NCBI RefSeq assembly: GCF_004349105.1
Contig: NZ_SMLB01000013.1
Span: 62,001-126,000, forward strand
Origin: Jiangella aurantiaca
Lineage (GTDB): Bacteria > Actinomycetota > Actinomycetes > Jiangellales > Jiangellaceae
Reading direction: 5' to 3'
Length of the DNA stretch: 64,000 nucleotides
The stretch's first letter is position 1, and each line of letters opens with the position of its first letter. A program made the position numbers and the translations under genes. This document shows positions 30,638-38,712 of this stretch, piece after piece. Below the pieces are notes generated by a model. The model was not told the origin of the DNA. It ran no database searches and saw only the letters and a list, made by a program, of their open reading frames with translations.

Positions 30638-32554
30638 GTGGTCGCTTCGCTCGGCAGCGGCGCCGGCCTTCGGTCCGTGGTGCAGATCAGGCTGGTGCCC
30701 GACGACGAACCCGCCGTGCGCCGGCTCGATGACGCGGTAGCCGGATTCCTAGCCGGAGGCAGCGGCTACCGTTGCAGCACTCGGGAACTGTCCGCGGACC
30801 CCGTGCCGCTGCCGGGCGGGTTCGAGTCGATGGAGCCCGGCCCCGAGCTGGCTGCCGCGCTGGCACGGGTCCCGGTGCGCCGGGTGAGGGGGCACGACAC
30901 GGTCGACGTGATGACCGCAGCCTATCGGCAGGCCTGTCATGCGCAGGCGGTGTTCCTGCGGGCGCTGCTGGAGACCGGGATGCGCCGGGCGCACAGCGGT
31001 GACGGCGTGTCCCGGGTGGAGTGGCCGGGCGAGTTCGCCGCCGAGGAGGCGCGGGCCGCGCTGGTGTGGTCGCGCCGCCGCGCCGACAGCACGTTCGAGT
31101 TCGCCTGGCAGGTACACGAGCGGCTGCCGATGCTGGGCGAGGCGATGGAGGCCGGGGAACTGGACGAGCCGCGGGCGCGGGCGTTCGTCCAGTGGACCAT
31201 CGGGCTGAACAACGACCAGGCCGCGCAGGTGATCACCGGCCTGCTGCCCCGGGCGGGCACACTGCTGGTGGGCGAGCTGATCGACCGGATCAAACGGGCC
31301 GCGATCGCCATCGACCCCGGCTGGGCCGAACGCCGCTACCGGGCAGCGGTCAAGGGCCGCCGGGTCGAGGGGTCGCGCAACGACGACGGCACCGCCAACC
31401 TGCACGGGCTGGACCTGCCCGTCGACCGTGCCGCGGCGGCGTGCGACCGCATCGACACCCTCGCCCGGGCCTGCAAGCACGCCGGCGACGCCCGGCCGAC
31501 CGACCACATCCGCGCCGACCTCTATCTCGGCATGCTCGACGGCACCTTCGAGCACCTGAGCGAGGACCAGATCGTCGACCATGTCCTCGCCCACCCCTTC
31601 GCGGACCTTGCCGAGCCAGGCACCGCCACCGGCGGCCACGACGGTGACGGTGATGCCGATGGCCACACCGAGACGGGCCAGCCGGTCGGCCCGGCCGCGC
31701 CGCGCCCGGCCGCTGACGGCCCTCCTCCGAGCGGATGGAGCGTGCGAGAGCTGCGGGTCGAGGTGGCCGCCATGCTCGGGGTGCACGAGCACCCGGCCGA
31801 GATCGCCGGGTGGGATGTCATCCCTGCGACACTGGCCCGGCCGATGGTGGCGTCCATGACCAATGCGCAATGGCGCTGGGTCGTCTGTGACCACCACGGC
31901 CGCCCCATCGACAGCGGGACCACCCACCACCGGCCCACCGCGCCGACCGGTACCGCACCGCCGATGCCGGCACGCACTACCGGTCGCGGTCGCCCGGCGA
32001 TCGTCGAGCTGCAGGTCAAAGCCGACGAACTGACGTGGCTCACCGCGCTAGCCGCGGAGCGCCACCCCGCCTGGAGCGCGGTGCTCGCCGACATCGCCGG
32101 TCAACGCGCCGCCAGCCTTCCGGCCGGCTCCGACCGCGCCGACATCGAGGCGGCCGACCAGCACCGCAGGTCCGCCCACGCCTGGCTGCGGCGGGTGGTG
32201 CAGATCCGCGACCGCTGCTGCACCCACCCCGCCTGCCGGGCGCCGGCCAGCCGCACCGATCAGGACCACGCCGTCGACCATGCCGACGGCGGACCGACGG
32301 ACGAGGCGAACCTGGGCTCCTGTTGCCGTCACGACCACCGGCTCAAACACGACGGCGGCTGGCGGTTCAGAAAGCTCACGCCCGATAGCACGGTGTGGAC
32401 GAGCCCGCTAGGCCACACCTACGTGAGCCGACCACCACCAGTCATGTCCGCCCTACCCGAGCCCTGGCCGACCGCCGAACCGATCGACACGGCGGAAACG
32501 ACGCCGCAACAACATCCCAGGCACGTCGGCCTCATAGACACCCCGCCGTTCTGA
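30638..32554 (+). CDS. DUF222/HNH endonuclease family protein (13E12-type)
   Basis: A 638-residue protein. The long helical DUF222 region (about residues 85–320) is followed by a polar linker and a C-terminal HNH nuclease site: DRCCTHPACRAPASRTDQDHAVDHADGGPTDEANL, then CCRHDHRLKH. The His-rich core and paired Cys fit an HNH zinc/metal site. A strong GGAAGGAGG ribosome site at 30624 fixes the GTG. This family is multi-copy and associated with mobile or accessory DNA in actinobacteria. It marks the left end of the accessory stretch. Confidence 0.88.
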   Translation: MVASLGSGAGLRSVVQIRLVPDDEPAVRRLDDAVAGFLAGGSGYRCSTRELSADPVPLPGGFESMEPGPELAAALARVPVRRVRGHDTVDVMTAAYRQACHAQAVFLRALLETGMRRAHSGDGVSRVEWPGEFAAEEARAALVWSRRRADSTFEFAWQVHERLPMLGEAMEAGELDEPRARAFVQWTIGLNNDQAAQVITGLLPRAGTLLVGELIDRIKRAAIAIDPGWAERRYRAAVKGRRVEGSRNDDGTANLHGLDLPVDRAAAACDRIDTLARACKHAGDARPTDHIRADLYLGMLDGTFEHLSEDQIVDHVLAHPFADLAEPGTATGGHDGDGDADGHTETGQPVGPAAPRPAADGPPPSGWSVRELRVEVAAMLGVHEHPAEIAGWDVIPATLARPMVASMTNAQWRWVVCDHHGRPIDSGTTHHRPTAPTGTAPPMPARTTGRGRPAIVELQVKADELTWLTALAAERHPAWSAVLADIAGQRAASLPAGSDRADIEAADQHRRSAHAWLRRVVQIRDRCCTHPACRAPASRTDQDHAVDHADGGPTDEANLGSCCRHDHRLKHDGGWRFRKLTPDSTVWTSPLGHTYVSRPPPVMSALPEPWPTAEPIDTAETTPQQHPRHVGLIDTPPF

Positions 32555-32629
32555 GCTTTCCGCACCAGCGACGGTCACCGCTGCCTGCGTCACGTAGGTC
32601 CGTTCCGGTGACGACACGACGGCTGCACC

Positions 32630-32644
32630 GGTCGCTCTGCGACC
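32630..32644. terminator. Short hairpin after the HNH gene
   Basis: GGTCGC and GCGACC pair over 6 bp with a TCT loop, 76 bp after the stop. A weak terminator candidate. Confidence 0.35.
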
Positions 32645-32683
32645 AGTGGTGAGCGAGATCGTGGCGATCACGGACGCGTGATG

Positions 32684-33118
32684 CGCAGACCATCTCGATG
32701 AGGAGTATGCGCCGCTGAGCCGGCGGCTCGTGGAAGCGCTGGCGCGGAAGCGTCCGTCGCCGCTACTGCGCGGCGACCGGCGGATCTGGGCGGCGGGCGT
32801 CGTCTACGCGATCGGCCGAGTGAACTTCCTCTCCGACCCGGCCCAGCGCCCGCACCTGCGTACCGACGAGCTGGCCAGGCTGCTCGGCGCTCGACACCGG
32901 CACGATCGCCGCGCCCCGCTGCGGGACGGGCTGGTCTTCGGGGAGACGTTCGGCGACCGCGCCGGCTACCACTGCTCCGCTCGCGAGGACACTGGGCTGT
33001 TCTGGTCGAACGACCCGCGGACGCCCATCGACGCCATGGTCGCGCAGCTCGGTGTGGAGCCTGCGCGACCAGGTGCGGCGCAACGCCGAGCTGCGCGCTC
33101 GCACCTCGGATCAGCGAT
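32684..33118 (+). pseudogene. DUF6398-like gene remnant and debris
   Basis: The frame from about 32684 reads DHLDEEYAPLSRRL, then ALARKRPSPLLRGDRRIW and VVYAIGRVNFLSDPAQ, the pattern of DUF6398 proteins. It has no start: a TGA lies directly upstream. After LLG the reading frame no longer matches, but a neighbouring frame continues as ALDTGTIAA, so there is a frameshift near 32885. The rest (to about 33118) contains REDTGLFWSNDPRTP and LRDQVRRNAELRART pieces I cannot assign. The domain call is from memory of the family pattern. Confidence 0.6.
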
Positions 33119-34040
33119 GATCGTGGGGACGGCGCATCCGGTTCACCTCGCGGGCCAGCGCCCAGGGATCGGCCACCGGACCCGTGTGCGCGAGCTTCTC
33201 GGGGTTGATCACCGAGCGGACCATCTGGATCCGGCCGCCGAGGATGTCCAGCGCCAGGATGGCGACGACCTTGCCGTCGCGGTCGCGGAAGATCGCACCG
33301 GGCTGGCCGTTCACGTCATGCGGCTCGAGGGTGACGTCGACCCGGAACAGCCAGGCGAAGCCGGAGCCGAACACCCTGGCCACCTTGTCCGCGCCGACGA
33401 CGGACCTGGGCAGCTGTGGCGCCTTGCCGCCGCCGTCGCCGACCATCTGCACGTCGGCGGCGAGCAGCTTCCGCAGCCCGTCGACGTCACCGTCGCGCAG
33501 CGCGTCGAAGAAGCGGGCCGCGAGCTCTTCGCGTTCGTGGCGGTCGGCGGCGAACCGGGGCCGCCCGTCGTCCATGTGCCGCCGGGCCCGGACGGCGAGC
33601 TGCCGGCAGGCTGCCTCCGACCGGCCCACCGCCGCGGCGATCTCGGGGAAGCCGAACCCGAACACCTCACGCAGCACGAACACCGCCCGCTCCAACGGGC
33701 TGAGCCGTTCCAGCAGCAGCAACGCCGCCATCGACACCGAATCGGCCAGCTCCGCCGACCGGGCCGGATCCTCATACGGATCGGTGAGCAGTGGTTCGGG
33801 CAGCCACGGCCCGACGTACTCCTCACGCCGGACCCGGGCCGAGCGCAGCACGTCGATGGAGATCCGGGTCACCACCGCCGAGAGATACGCCTTGACCGAC
33901 CTCGGCTGGGTCGGGGTGGTCTCATAGCGCAGCCAGGTCTCCTGCACCGCGTCCTCGGCCTCACTGACGCTGCCCAGCAGCCGGTACGCGATGGAGAACA
34001 ACAGCGGCCGCAACTCCTCGAACTCCTCGGTCCTGGTCAT
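33111..34040 (-). CDS. ECF41-type sigma factor (SigJ-like) with SnoaL-like C-terminal domain
   Basis: A 309-residue extracytoplasmic-function sigma factor. Sigma2 (about residues 8–75, AEDAVQETWLRY) and sigma4 (about 110–165, LSPLERAVFVLREVFGFGFPEIA) are followed by a fused SnoaL-like domain. The two ECF41 hallmarks are present: WLPEP in the linker (near 85) and DGGGK (near 207) in the extension, which controls activity in place of an anti-sigma factor. It overlaps the upstream epimerase gene by 4 bp. ECF41 genes are typically paired with an oxidoreductase, epimerase or carboxymuconolactone decarboxylase. Confidence 0.92.
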   Translation of the reverse strand: MTRTEEFEELRPLLFSIAYRLLGSVSEAEDAVQETWLRYETTPTQPRSVKAYLSAVVTRISIDVLRSARVRREEYVGPWLPEPLLTDPYEDPARSAELADSVSMAALLLLERLSPLERAVFVLREVFGFGFPEIAAAVGRSEAACRQLAVRARRHMDDGRPRFAADRHEREELAARFFDALRDGDVDGLRKLLAADVQMVGDGGGKAPQLPRSVVGADKVARVFGSGFAWLFRVDVTLEPHDVNGQPGAIFRDRDGKVVAILALDILGGRIQMVRSVINPEKLAHTGPVADPWALAREVNRMRRPHDHR

Positions 34041-34972
34041 GCCGCTTCGTCCTTGAAGCCCTCGCGCCAGGTCGGGTAGCGCGGCTGCCAGCCGAGCTCC
34101 CGCTTGGCCTTGGTGTTGGAGAACGGGCGGCCTTGGGTCATGATCGCCACCCCCATCTCACCGGCCAGCGGCCGGACCAGCCAGGCGGGGATCCGGCGCG
34201 GGCGTTTCGCGCCGACACACGCGGCCAGGTACGGCAGCCACTCACGGACCGGGGCCGGGTCGTCGTCGACGATGTTGAACACGCCGTTCGCCTGTTGCTC
34301 CACGGCCAGCACGGTAGCGGCTGCGGCGTCGTCGATGTGGACCCAGCAGAAGTAGCCGGTGCCGCCGCCGATGACCGGCATCCGTCGCTTGCGGACCAGG
34401 TCGATCTGCTCCTCGATGCCGCCGCCGGGGCCGTAGAACCCGCCGTAGCGCAGCGCCGCACCGCCGGCCTTGACCACGACACCCTCCACGTGGCGCAGCG
34501 GCTCGGCCATGATGCGCAGCTTCGCCGGCAGCTGCTCGAGCGGTGGCCGGTCGTCGTCGGCCACCGGTCCGGCCTCGCGGTTCGCCGGCCAGATCGCGAG
34601 GCTCTGCGCGACGAGGTGGGAGACGCCGGTCGCCTCGGCGGCGGCCAGCAGGTGATCGGTCCCCTCGGTGCGCAGCCGGTTGGTGAGAGCGCCGAACCGC
34701 TCCGGGTGCCGGAAGTCCGGCTTACCGGCGTGCGCGAACGAGAGGGCGGTCATCTCGTGCACGATCGCGTCCGGCCGGGCATGCGCTACCGCCTCACCCA
34801 CCGACGCCGCGTCCAGCCCGTCCATCACCACCGCCTCGGCGCCCAGCCGCGTCAGCAGGCCCAGCCGGCGCGGGTTCGTCGTGGTCGCCGTCACCTGGTG
34901 ACCGCGGGCGACGAGTTGCGGCACCAGCCGCCGGCCGATGGCTCCGCTCCCGCCCGCCACGAACACTCGCAT
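34037..34972 (-). CDS. NAD(P)-dependent epimerase/dehydratase, ECF41 partner
   Basis: A 311-residue Rossmann protein of the extended/atypical SDR type. N-terminal GGSGAIGRRL is the dinucleotide site; residues about 150–250 hold RYGGFYGPGGG and the substrate part. It is probably the sole direct target of the downstream ECF41 sigma, which follows in the same operon. The natural substrate is unknown. An ECF41-type promoter lies 43–70 bp upstream of the ATG. Confidence 0.88.
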   Translation of the reverse strand: MRVFVAGGSGAIGRRLVPQLVARGHQVTATTTNPRRLGLLTRLGAEAVVMDGLDAASVGEAVAHARPDAIVHEMTALSFAHAGKPDFRHPERFGALTNRLRTEGTDHLLAAAEATGVSHLVAQSLAIWPANREAGPVADDDRPPLEQLPAKLRIMAEPLRHVEGVVVKAGGAALRYGGFYGPGGGIEEQIDLVRKRRMPVIGGGTGYFCWVHIDDAAAATVLAVEQQANGVFNIVDDDPAPVREWLPYLAACVGAKRPRRIPAWLVRPLAGEMGVAIMTQGRPFSNTKAKRELGWQPRYPTWREGFKDEAA

Positions 34973-35014
34973 GATCGTTCACCGTCCCGATTCCGTGGGC
35001 CTGTCTCTGACCGA

Positions 35015-35042
35015 GACGAGACGGCCCCGGCGGGCTGTGACA
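35015..35042 (-). promoter_or_regulatory. ECF41-type promoter driving epimerase–sigma operon
   Basis: On the minus strand TGTCACA (35042–35036) is followed after 17 bp by CGTC (35018–35015), matching the −35 TGTCACA and −10 CGTC known for ECF41. It suggests the sigma factor activates its own operon. Confidence 0.7.
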
Positions 35043-35055
35043 TCGAGCCGCGGCG

Positions 35056-36486
35056 TCAGTGGACCGGCACCACCGTCGTCGCCGGGCGGCCCGCCGGGAC
35101 CAGCACCGATGCGACCAGCCCGGCGACGACCGCGGCCGCCGCACCGGCCGCGTAGGCGCTGGTGAAGCCGCCGGTGCCGGTGGCGCCGGGGGCGAGGTCG
35201 GCGGCCGCGATGCTCGACGCGAGGGCGACCCCGAGCGCCGCGCCGAACTCGTGGAACGTGTTCACGATGCCCGAGGCCAGGCCGGCGTCGTGGTGGTCGA
35301 CGTGCGCGAGGGCACTGGTGGTGGCGGTGACGAATGTCGCCCCGAGCCCGGCGGTGCCCACGCTCATGCCCGTCACCAGCAGGGCCGTGTCCGAGGCGCC
35401 GTCGCCCCGGATGGTGGCGACGGCGGCGAGAGCGAGCCCGGCCGCGGCGACGGCGAACGCGACGGCCGCTACGAGGCGGGGGCCGGCCCGGCCGACGGCT
35501 CGGCCGCCCACGTGCGCACCGGCCGCTACCGCGACCGCCACCGGCAGGAACAGCACGCCGGTGATGAGGGCGCCGTGGCCGCGGACGTGCTGCAGGAAGA
35601 ACGAGCCGAGGAAGAACGCCGAGATCAGCAGCCCGGTCGCGACCAGCATGAGCAGCACGCCGGTCAGTACGGGCCGCCGGGTGATGAGCCACGGATCGAT
35701 GAGGGGCGCTCGCAGGCGTCGCTGCAGCACGGCGAAGACGGTGTAGAGGACCAGCGCGGCGGCGACCGGCACGACGGTCGAGGAGCCCGTCCAGCCGTCG
35801 TCGCCGGCATTGACCAGGCCATAGATGAGGGCAGCGGTGCCGACGGTGACGAGCACGGCGCCGGGCACGTCCAGTCGCCGTGGACCGGGGCTGCCGGCGT
35901 GCGACGAGGCGGCGCGCCGGGTGGGCAGCAGCCGCCTCAGCAGGGCGACCAGCACGAGCCCGACCGGCACGTTGACGTAGAAGATCCAGGACCAGCCCGG
36001 ACCGGCGGTGAGCAGCCCGCCGACCAGCACGCCGGCCGCCGACCCGGCGCCGCCCAGCGCCGCCCACACGCCCAGCGCGCGGTTGCGCTCCGTCCCGTGG
36101 AACGTGGTCGCGACGATCGACAGCGCGGCGGGGGAGAGCAGCGCGGCCCCGGCGCCCTGGGCGACGCGGCCGCCGATCAGCGACTCGGCGTTCCATGCCA
36201 GCCCGCTGACCAGCGACGCCGTCGTGAACAAGGTCAGTCCGGCGAGCACGATACGGCGGGCGCCGACGAGGTCGGCCAGCCGGCCGCCCAGCAGGAGCAG
36301 ACCGCCGAACATCAGCGTGTACGCCGAGACCACCCACGTCAGCGCGGTGCGCGACAGCGACAAGTCGGCGCCGATGTCCGGCAGCGCCACCGCCACCACC
36401 GTGACGTCGAGCACCAGCATGAACTGGGCCAGGCCGAGCAGCGTGAGAAGCCGCCAACGGTCGGCGGCGGGCGGATGCATGGACAT
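35056..36486 (-). CDS. DHA2-family MFS multidrug exporter
   Basis: A 476-residue, 14-helix exporter of the EmrB/QacA type. Helix 1 carries LDVTVVAVALPDIGADL (motif D1), the 2–3 loop LGGRLADLVGARR (motif A) and helix 5 the antiporter motif C region (GGAGSAAGVLVGGLL). It is divergent from a TetR gene with two matching operators between them, so it is probably drug-inducible. It ends 14 bp before the ECF41 promoter region. Confidence 0.9.
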   Translation of the reverse strand: MSMHPPAADRWRLLTLLGLAQFMLVLDVTVVAVALPDIGADLSLSRTALTWVVSAYTLMFGGLLLLGGRLADLVGARRIVLAGLTLFTTASLVSGLAWNAESLIGGRVAQGAGAALLSPAALSIVATTFHGTERNRALGVWAALGGAGSAAGVLVGGLLTAGPGWSWIFYVNVPVGLVLVALLRRLLPTRRAASSHAGSPGPRRLDVPGAVLVTVGTAALIYGLVNAGDDGWTGSSTVVPVAAALVLYTVFAVLQRRLRAPLIDPWLITRRPVLTGVLLMLVATGLLISAFFLGSFFLQHVRGHGALITGVLFLPVAVAVAAGAHVGGRAVGRAGPRLVAAVAFAVAAAGLALAAVATIRGDGASDTALLVTGMSVGTAGLGATFVTATTSALAHVDHHDAGLASGIVNTFHEFGAALGVALASSIAAADLAPGATGTGGFTSAYAAGAAAAVVAGLVASVLVPAGRPATTVVPVH

Positions 36487-36501
36487 CTCAAGCTCCTAAC
36501 C

Positions 36502-36517
36502 TGAACAACTATGTTCG
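36502..36517. promoter_or_regulatory. TetR operator O1
   Basis: TGAACAACTATGTTCG: GAACA-N4-TGTTC symmetry, 15 bp upstream of the MFS start. Confidence 0.7.
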
Positions 36518-36539
36518 ACTTATGCACGGTACAGTAACT

Positions 36540-36555
36540 CGAACAATGCTGTTCG
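36540..36555. promoter_or_regulatory. TetR operator O2
   Basis: CGAACAATGCTGTTCG: the same half-sites with a perfect 6-bp arm, 38 bp (about 3.6 turns) from O1 and 18 bp before the tetR ATG. Both divergent promoters would be covered. Confidence 0.7.
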
Positions 36556-36573
36556 ACAAGGTGGGAGACCGAG

Positions 36574-37179
36574 ATGCCGGTCACGACAGGCAAGCGCGCC
36601 GACGCCCAGCGCAACGTCGCGGCGATCCTGGACGCCGCCGCGGCCTGCCTCGTCCGCGACCCGGACGCCAGCGTCTCCGACATCGCCGCGGCGGCCGGTG
36701 TGGGCCGGGTGACGCTCTACGGCCACTTCGCGTCGCGCACCGAGCTGGTCGACGCGGTGTTCGTCCGCGCCGTGACCCGGGCGCACGAGGCGCTGGACGC
36801 CGTCGACCTCACCGGCGACGCCCGGCAGGCGCTGGCGCGGCTGGTCGCGTCCAGCTGGCAGGTGATCGACGAGTCGCGGATGTTGCTGGTCGCCGCGCAG
36901 CACACGCTCCCACCGGAGCGGATCCGCAAGCTGCACGAGAACCCGATGCGGCGGGTCCGCTCACTGCTCGAGCGCGGCCGCGCGGCCGGCGTGTTCCGGT
37001 TCGACCTGCCCGCTGACTGGCTGGTCGCCGTCTTCTACACCGTCGTGCACGGCGCGGCAGACGAGATCGGCGCCGGGCGGCTGGCCGCCGAGGCCGCGGC
37101 CGACGCGATCACAGCCACGCTGCTGGCCGCCTTCACGCCGCCCGGCGACCCCGTTCCCCAGGTGACGGCCACGGGATGA
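36574..37179 (+). CDS. TetR-family repressor of the divergent MFS exporter
   Basis: A 201-residue regulator. The N-terminal HTH (about residues 14–58) reads ILDAAAACLVRDPDASVSDIAAAAGVGRVTLYGHFASRTEL; the rest is an all-helical ligand domain. GTGGGAGA precedes the ATG. The GAACA-N4-TGTTC sites in the shared 87-bp promoter region are the likely target. The inducer is unknown. Confidence 0.88.
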   Translation: MPVTTGKRADAQRNVAAILDAAAACLVRDPDASVSDIAAAAGVGRVTLYGHFASRTELVDAVFVRAVTRAHEALDAVDLTGDARQALARLVASSWQVIDESRMLLVAAQHTLPPERIRKLHENPMRRVRSLLERGRAAGVFRFDLPADWLVAVFYTVVHGAADEIGAGRLAAEAAADAITATLLAAFTPPGDPVPQVTATG

Positions 37180-37186
37180 CCGGCGG

Positions 37187-38398
37187 TCACCAGATGTCGA
37201 CGGTGTGAGCGGCGACCAGGGCGGCGATGCGGGCGACCGCATCGGCGGCGGGCAGCGCGTCCAGCCGGCGGCCGTCGCGCAGCCGCACCGCGACCTCGTC
37301 CGCGCCGGCCTCACGGGCACCCACGACCGCGACGTACGGGACCAGCCGGGCGGCGTGGACGCGGGCGCCGACGCTGCCCTGCTCTGCGCCTGCGACCTCG
37401 ACCCGCAGTCCGGCGTCCATGCACCGCCCGGCCACCGCCCGCGCGGCCTCGTCCTGCTCCGGTCCCACCGGCACCAGCACCACCTGCACCGGCGCCAGCC
37501 ACGGCGGGAACGCGCCACCGTGCACCTCGATGAGCTGCGCGACCGCCCGCTCCAGGCTGCCGATGACGCTGCGATGCACCATCACCGGCCGGTGCCGCTC
37601 GCCGTCGGCGCCGACGTACTCCAGGCCGAACCGCTCCGGCTGGTGGAAGTCGATCTGGACGGTGGACAGGGTCGACTCGCGGCCGGCGGCGTCGGCGATC
37701 TGCACGTCGATCTTGGGGCCGTAGAACGCGGCCTCACCCTCCTGGGACTCGTAGTCCGATCCGGATGCCTCCAGCGCCTCGACCAGCAACGCGGTCGACC
37801 GCTCCCACGCGGCCGGCGCTCCGGCATACTTGCCGCCGGGACCCGGCAGCGACAGCCGAAGCCGCGCGGGTGCGATGCCCATCGCGGCGTGTGCGGCGCG
37901 GATCAGCTCCAGCGCGGCGGCGGCCTCCTCGGCCGCGTCCGACGCGGCGCAGAAGACGTGCGCGTCGTTGAGCTGGATCGACCGCACCCGGGTCAGCCCG
38001 CCGAGCACGCCGGACGCCTCGGAGCGGTACATGCCGCCGAGCTCGGCCAGCCGCAGCGGCAGCTCGCGATACGAGCGGCCGCGCGAGCGGTAGATCAGCG
38101 CGTGGTGCGGGCACAGGCTCGGCCGCAGCACGAGCTCCTCGCCGCCGACGTCCATCGGCGGGAACATGTCGTCGCGGTAATGCGCCCAGTGGCCCGACAG
38201 CTCGTACAGCTCGCGTTTGGCCAGCACGGGGGAGTGGACGTGTTGGTAGCCGGCCCGCCGTTCGGCGGTGTGGACGTACTCCTCGAGCGCGTGGCGGACG
38301 GCGGCGCCGGCCGGCAGCCAGTACGGCAGGCCGGCGCCGATGAGCGGATCGGAGCCGAACAGGTCCAGCTCGCGGCCGAGCCGGCGGTGGTCGAACAT
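37187..38398 (-). CDS. Threonyl-tRNA synthetase without TGS and editing domains
   Basis: A 403-residue class-II synthetase that matches only the catalytic and anticodon-binding parts of ThrRS. Zinc/active-site ligands are kept: Cys96 in RPSLCPHH, His147 in NDAHVFC and His275 in PVMVHRS, with motif 3 GSLERAV and the anticodon domain opening WLAPVQVVLVPV. Ordinary ThrRS is about 640 residues; the N1 (TGS) and N2 (editing) domains are absent, not mutated. The ATG at 38398 has GGAG 8 bp upstream; a longer open frame upstream is not ThrRS. It is probably a second, specialised copy. A Thr-rich leader peptide and alternative hairpins precede it. Confidence 0.88.
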   Translation of the reverse strand: MFDHRRLGRELDLFGSDPLIGAGLPYWLPAGAAVRHALEEYVHTAERRAGYQHVHSPVLAKRELYELSGHWAHYRDDMFPPMDVGGEELVLRPSLCPHHALIYRSRGRSYRELPLRLAELGGMYRSEASGVLGGLTRVRSIQLNDAHVFCAASDAAEEAAAALELIRAAHAAMGIAPARLRLSLPGPGGKYAGAPAAWERSTALLVEALEASGSDYESQEGEAAFYGPKIDVQIADAAGRESTLSTVQIDFHQPERFGLEYVGADGERHRPVMVHRSVIGSLERAVAQLIEVHGGAFPPWLAPVQVVLVPVGPEQDEAARAVAGRCMDAGLRVEVAGAEQGSVGARVHAARLVPYVAVVGAREAGADEVAVRLRDGRRLDALPAADAVARIAALVAAHTVDIW

Positions 38399-38418
38399 CG
38401 TGGTCTCCTCGAAACAGA

Positions 38419-38461
38419 GGGCGAGTGACCACACGGCGGCGCTCCGGGGCACTCGCCCCGG
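38419..38461 (-). promoter_or_regulatory. Mutually exclusive hairpins in the thrS leader (attenuator candidate)
   Basis: Hairpin 1 pairs 38455–38461 with 38444–38450 (GCCCCGG/CCGGGGC, 4-nt loop). Hairpin 2 pairs 38450–38458 with 38419–38427 (9 bp, GGGCGAGTG with CACTCGCCC). They share bases 38450–38458, so only one can form. Hairpin 2 ends 11 bases before the GGAG of the synthetase gene. A third pairing joins the end of the leader ORF (38484–38489) to 38437–38442. Confidence 0.6.
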
Positions 38462-38478
38462 GCGTCGGTGGGTAGGAA

Positions 38479-38529
38479 TCAGCGCGCCGGGACCGTCTCC
38501 GGCGTCGTCGTCAGCTGGGCGCGCTGCAT
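38479..38529 (-). CDS. Thr-rich leader peptide upstream of the truncated thrS
   Basis: A 16-codon ORF, MQRAQLTTTPETVPAR, with four Thr codons, all ACG, three of them consecutive at positions 7–9. It ends 80 bp before the synthetase ATG, just ahead of alternative hairpins. On the same strand TACGGT (38542–38537) lies 7 bp before its ATG, predicting a leaderless start exactly at this codon. Ribosome stalling at the Thr codons when charged tRNA-Thr is scarce would fit classical attenuation. The peptide itself needs no function. Confidence 0.6.
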   Translation of the reverse strand: MQRAQLTTTPETVPAR

Positions 38530-38536
38530 GGCGCCG

Positions 38537-38542
38537 ACCGTA
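38537..38542 (-). promoter_or_regulatory. −10 element for the thrS leader transcript
   Basis: TACGGT on the minus strand, 7 bp before the leader ATG. No good −35 is visible. Confidence 0.45.
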
Positions 38543-38627
38543 GCATCCGGCCGACGGTGAACGCCCGCGGATTACGTTGAGCGCGGGAAGACGCCTAGTG
38601 CGACGGCTGTCGCCGGGCCGCGCCGGC

Positions 38628-38712
38628 TCAGGCGGCCGTCCGCTCGCTGCGATACCGGCCCGGCGGCCGGGCGTACTCGTGCTCGAACGCGGCGGCGAAG
38701 GCGAACTCCCGC
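38628..38712 (-). pseudogene. C-terminal tail of an AraC-family regulator
   Basis: The minus strand reads EFAFAAAFEHEYARPPGRYR and then SERTAA followed by a stop at 38628. This is the second helix-turn-helix end of AraC proteins (usual form EFAFAxAFRREYGxxPGRYR). Nothing upstream continues it: at 38704–38712 it meets the FMN-reductase remnant read on the other strand. A deletion junction is therefore inside these few bases. Confidence 0.6.

Noticed and set aside
38398-38580. T-box riboswitch for thrS
   Set aside because: The conserved T-box sequence (AGGGTGG..CCGCG type) is absent; the Thr-rich ORF explains the region better.
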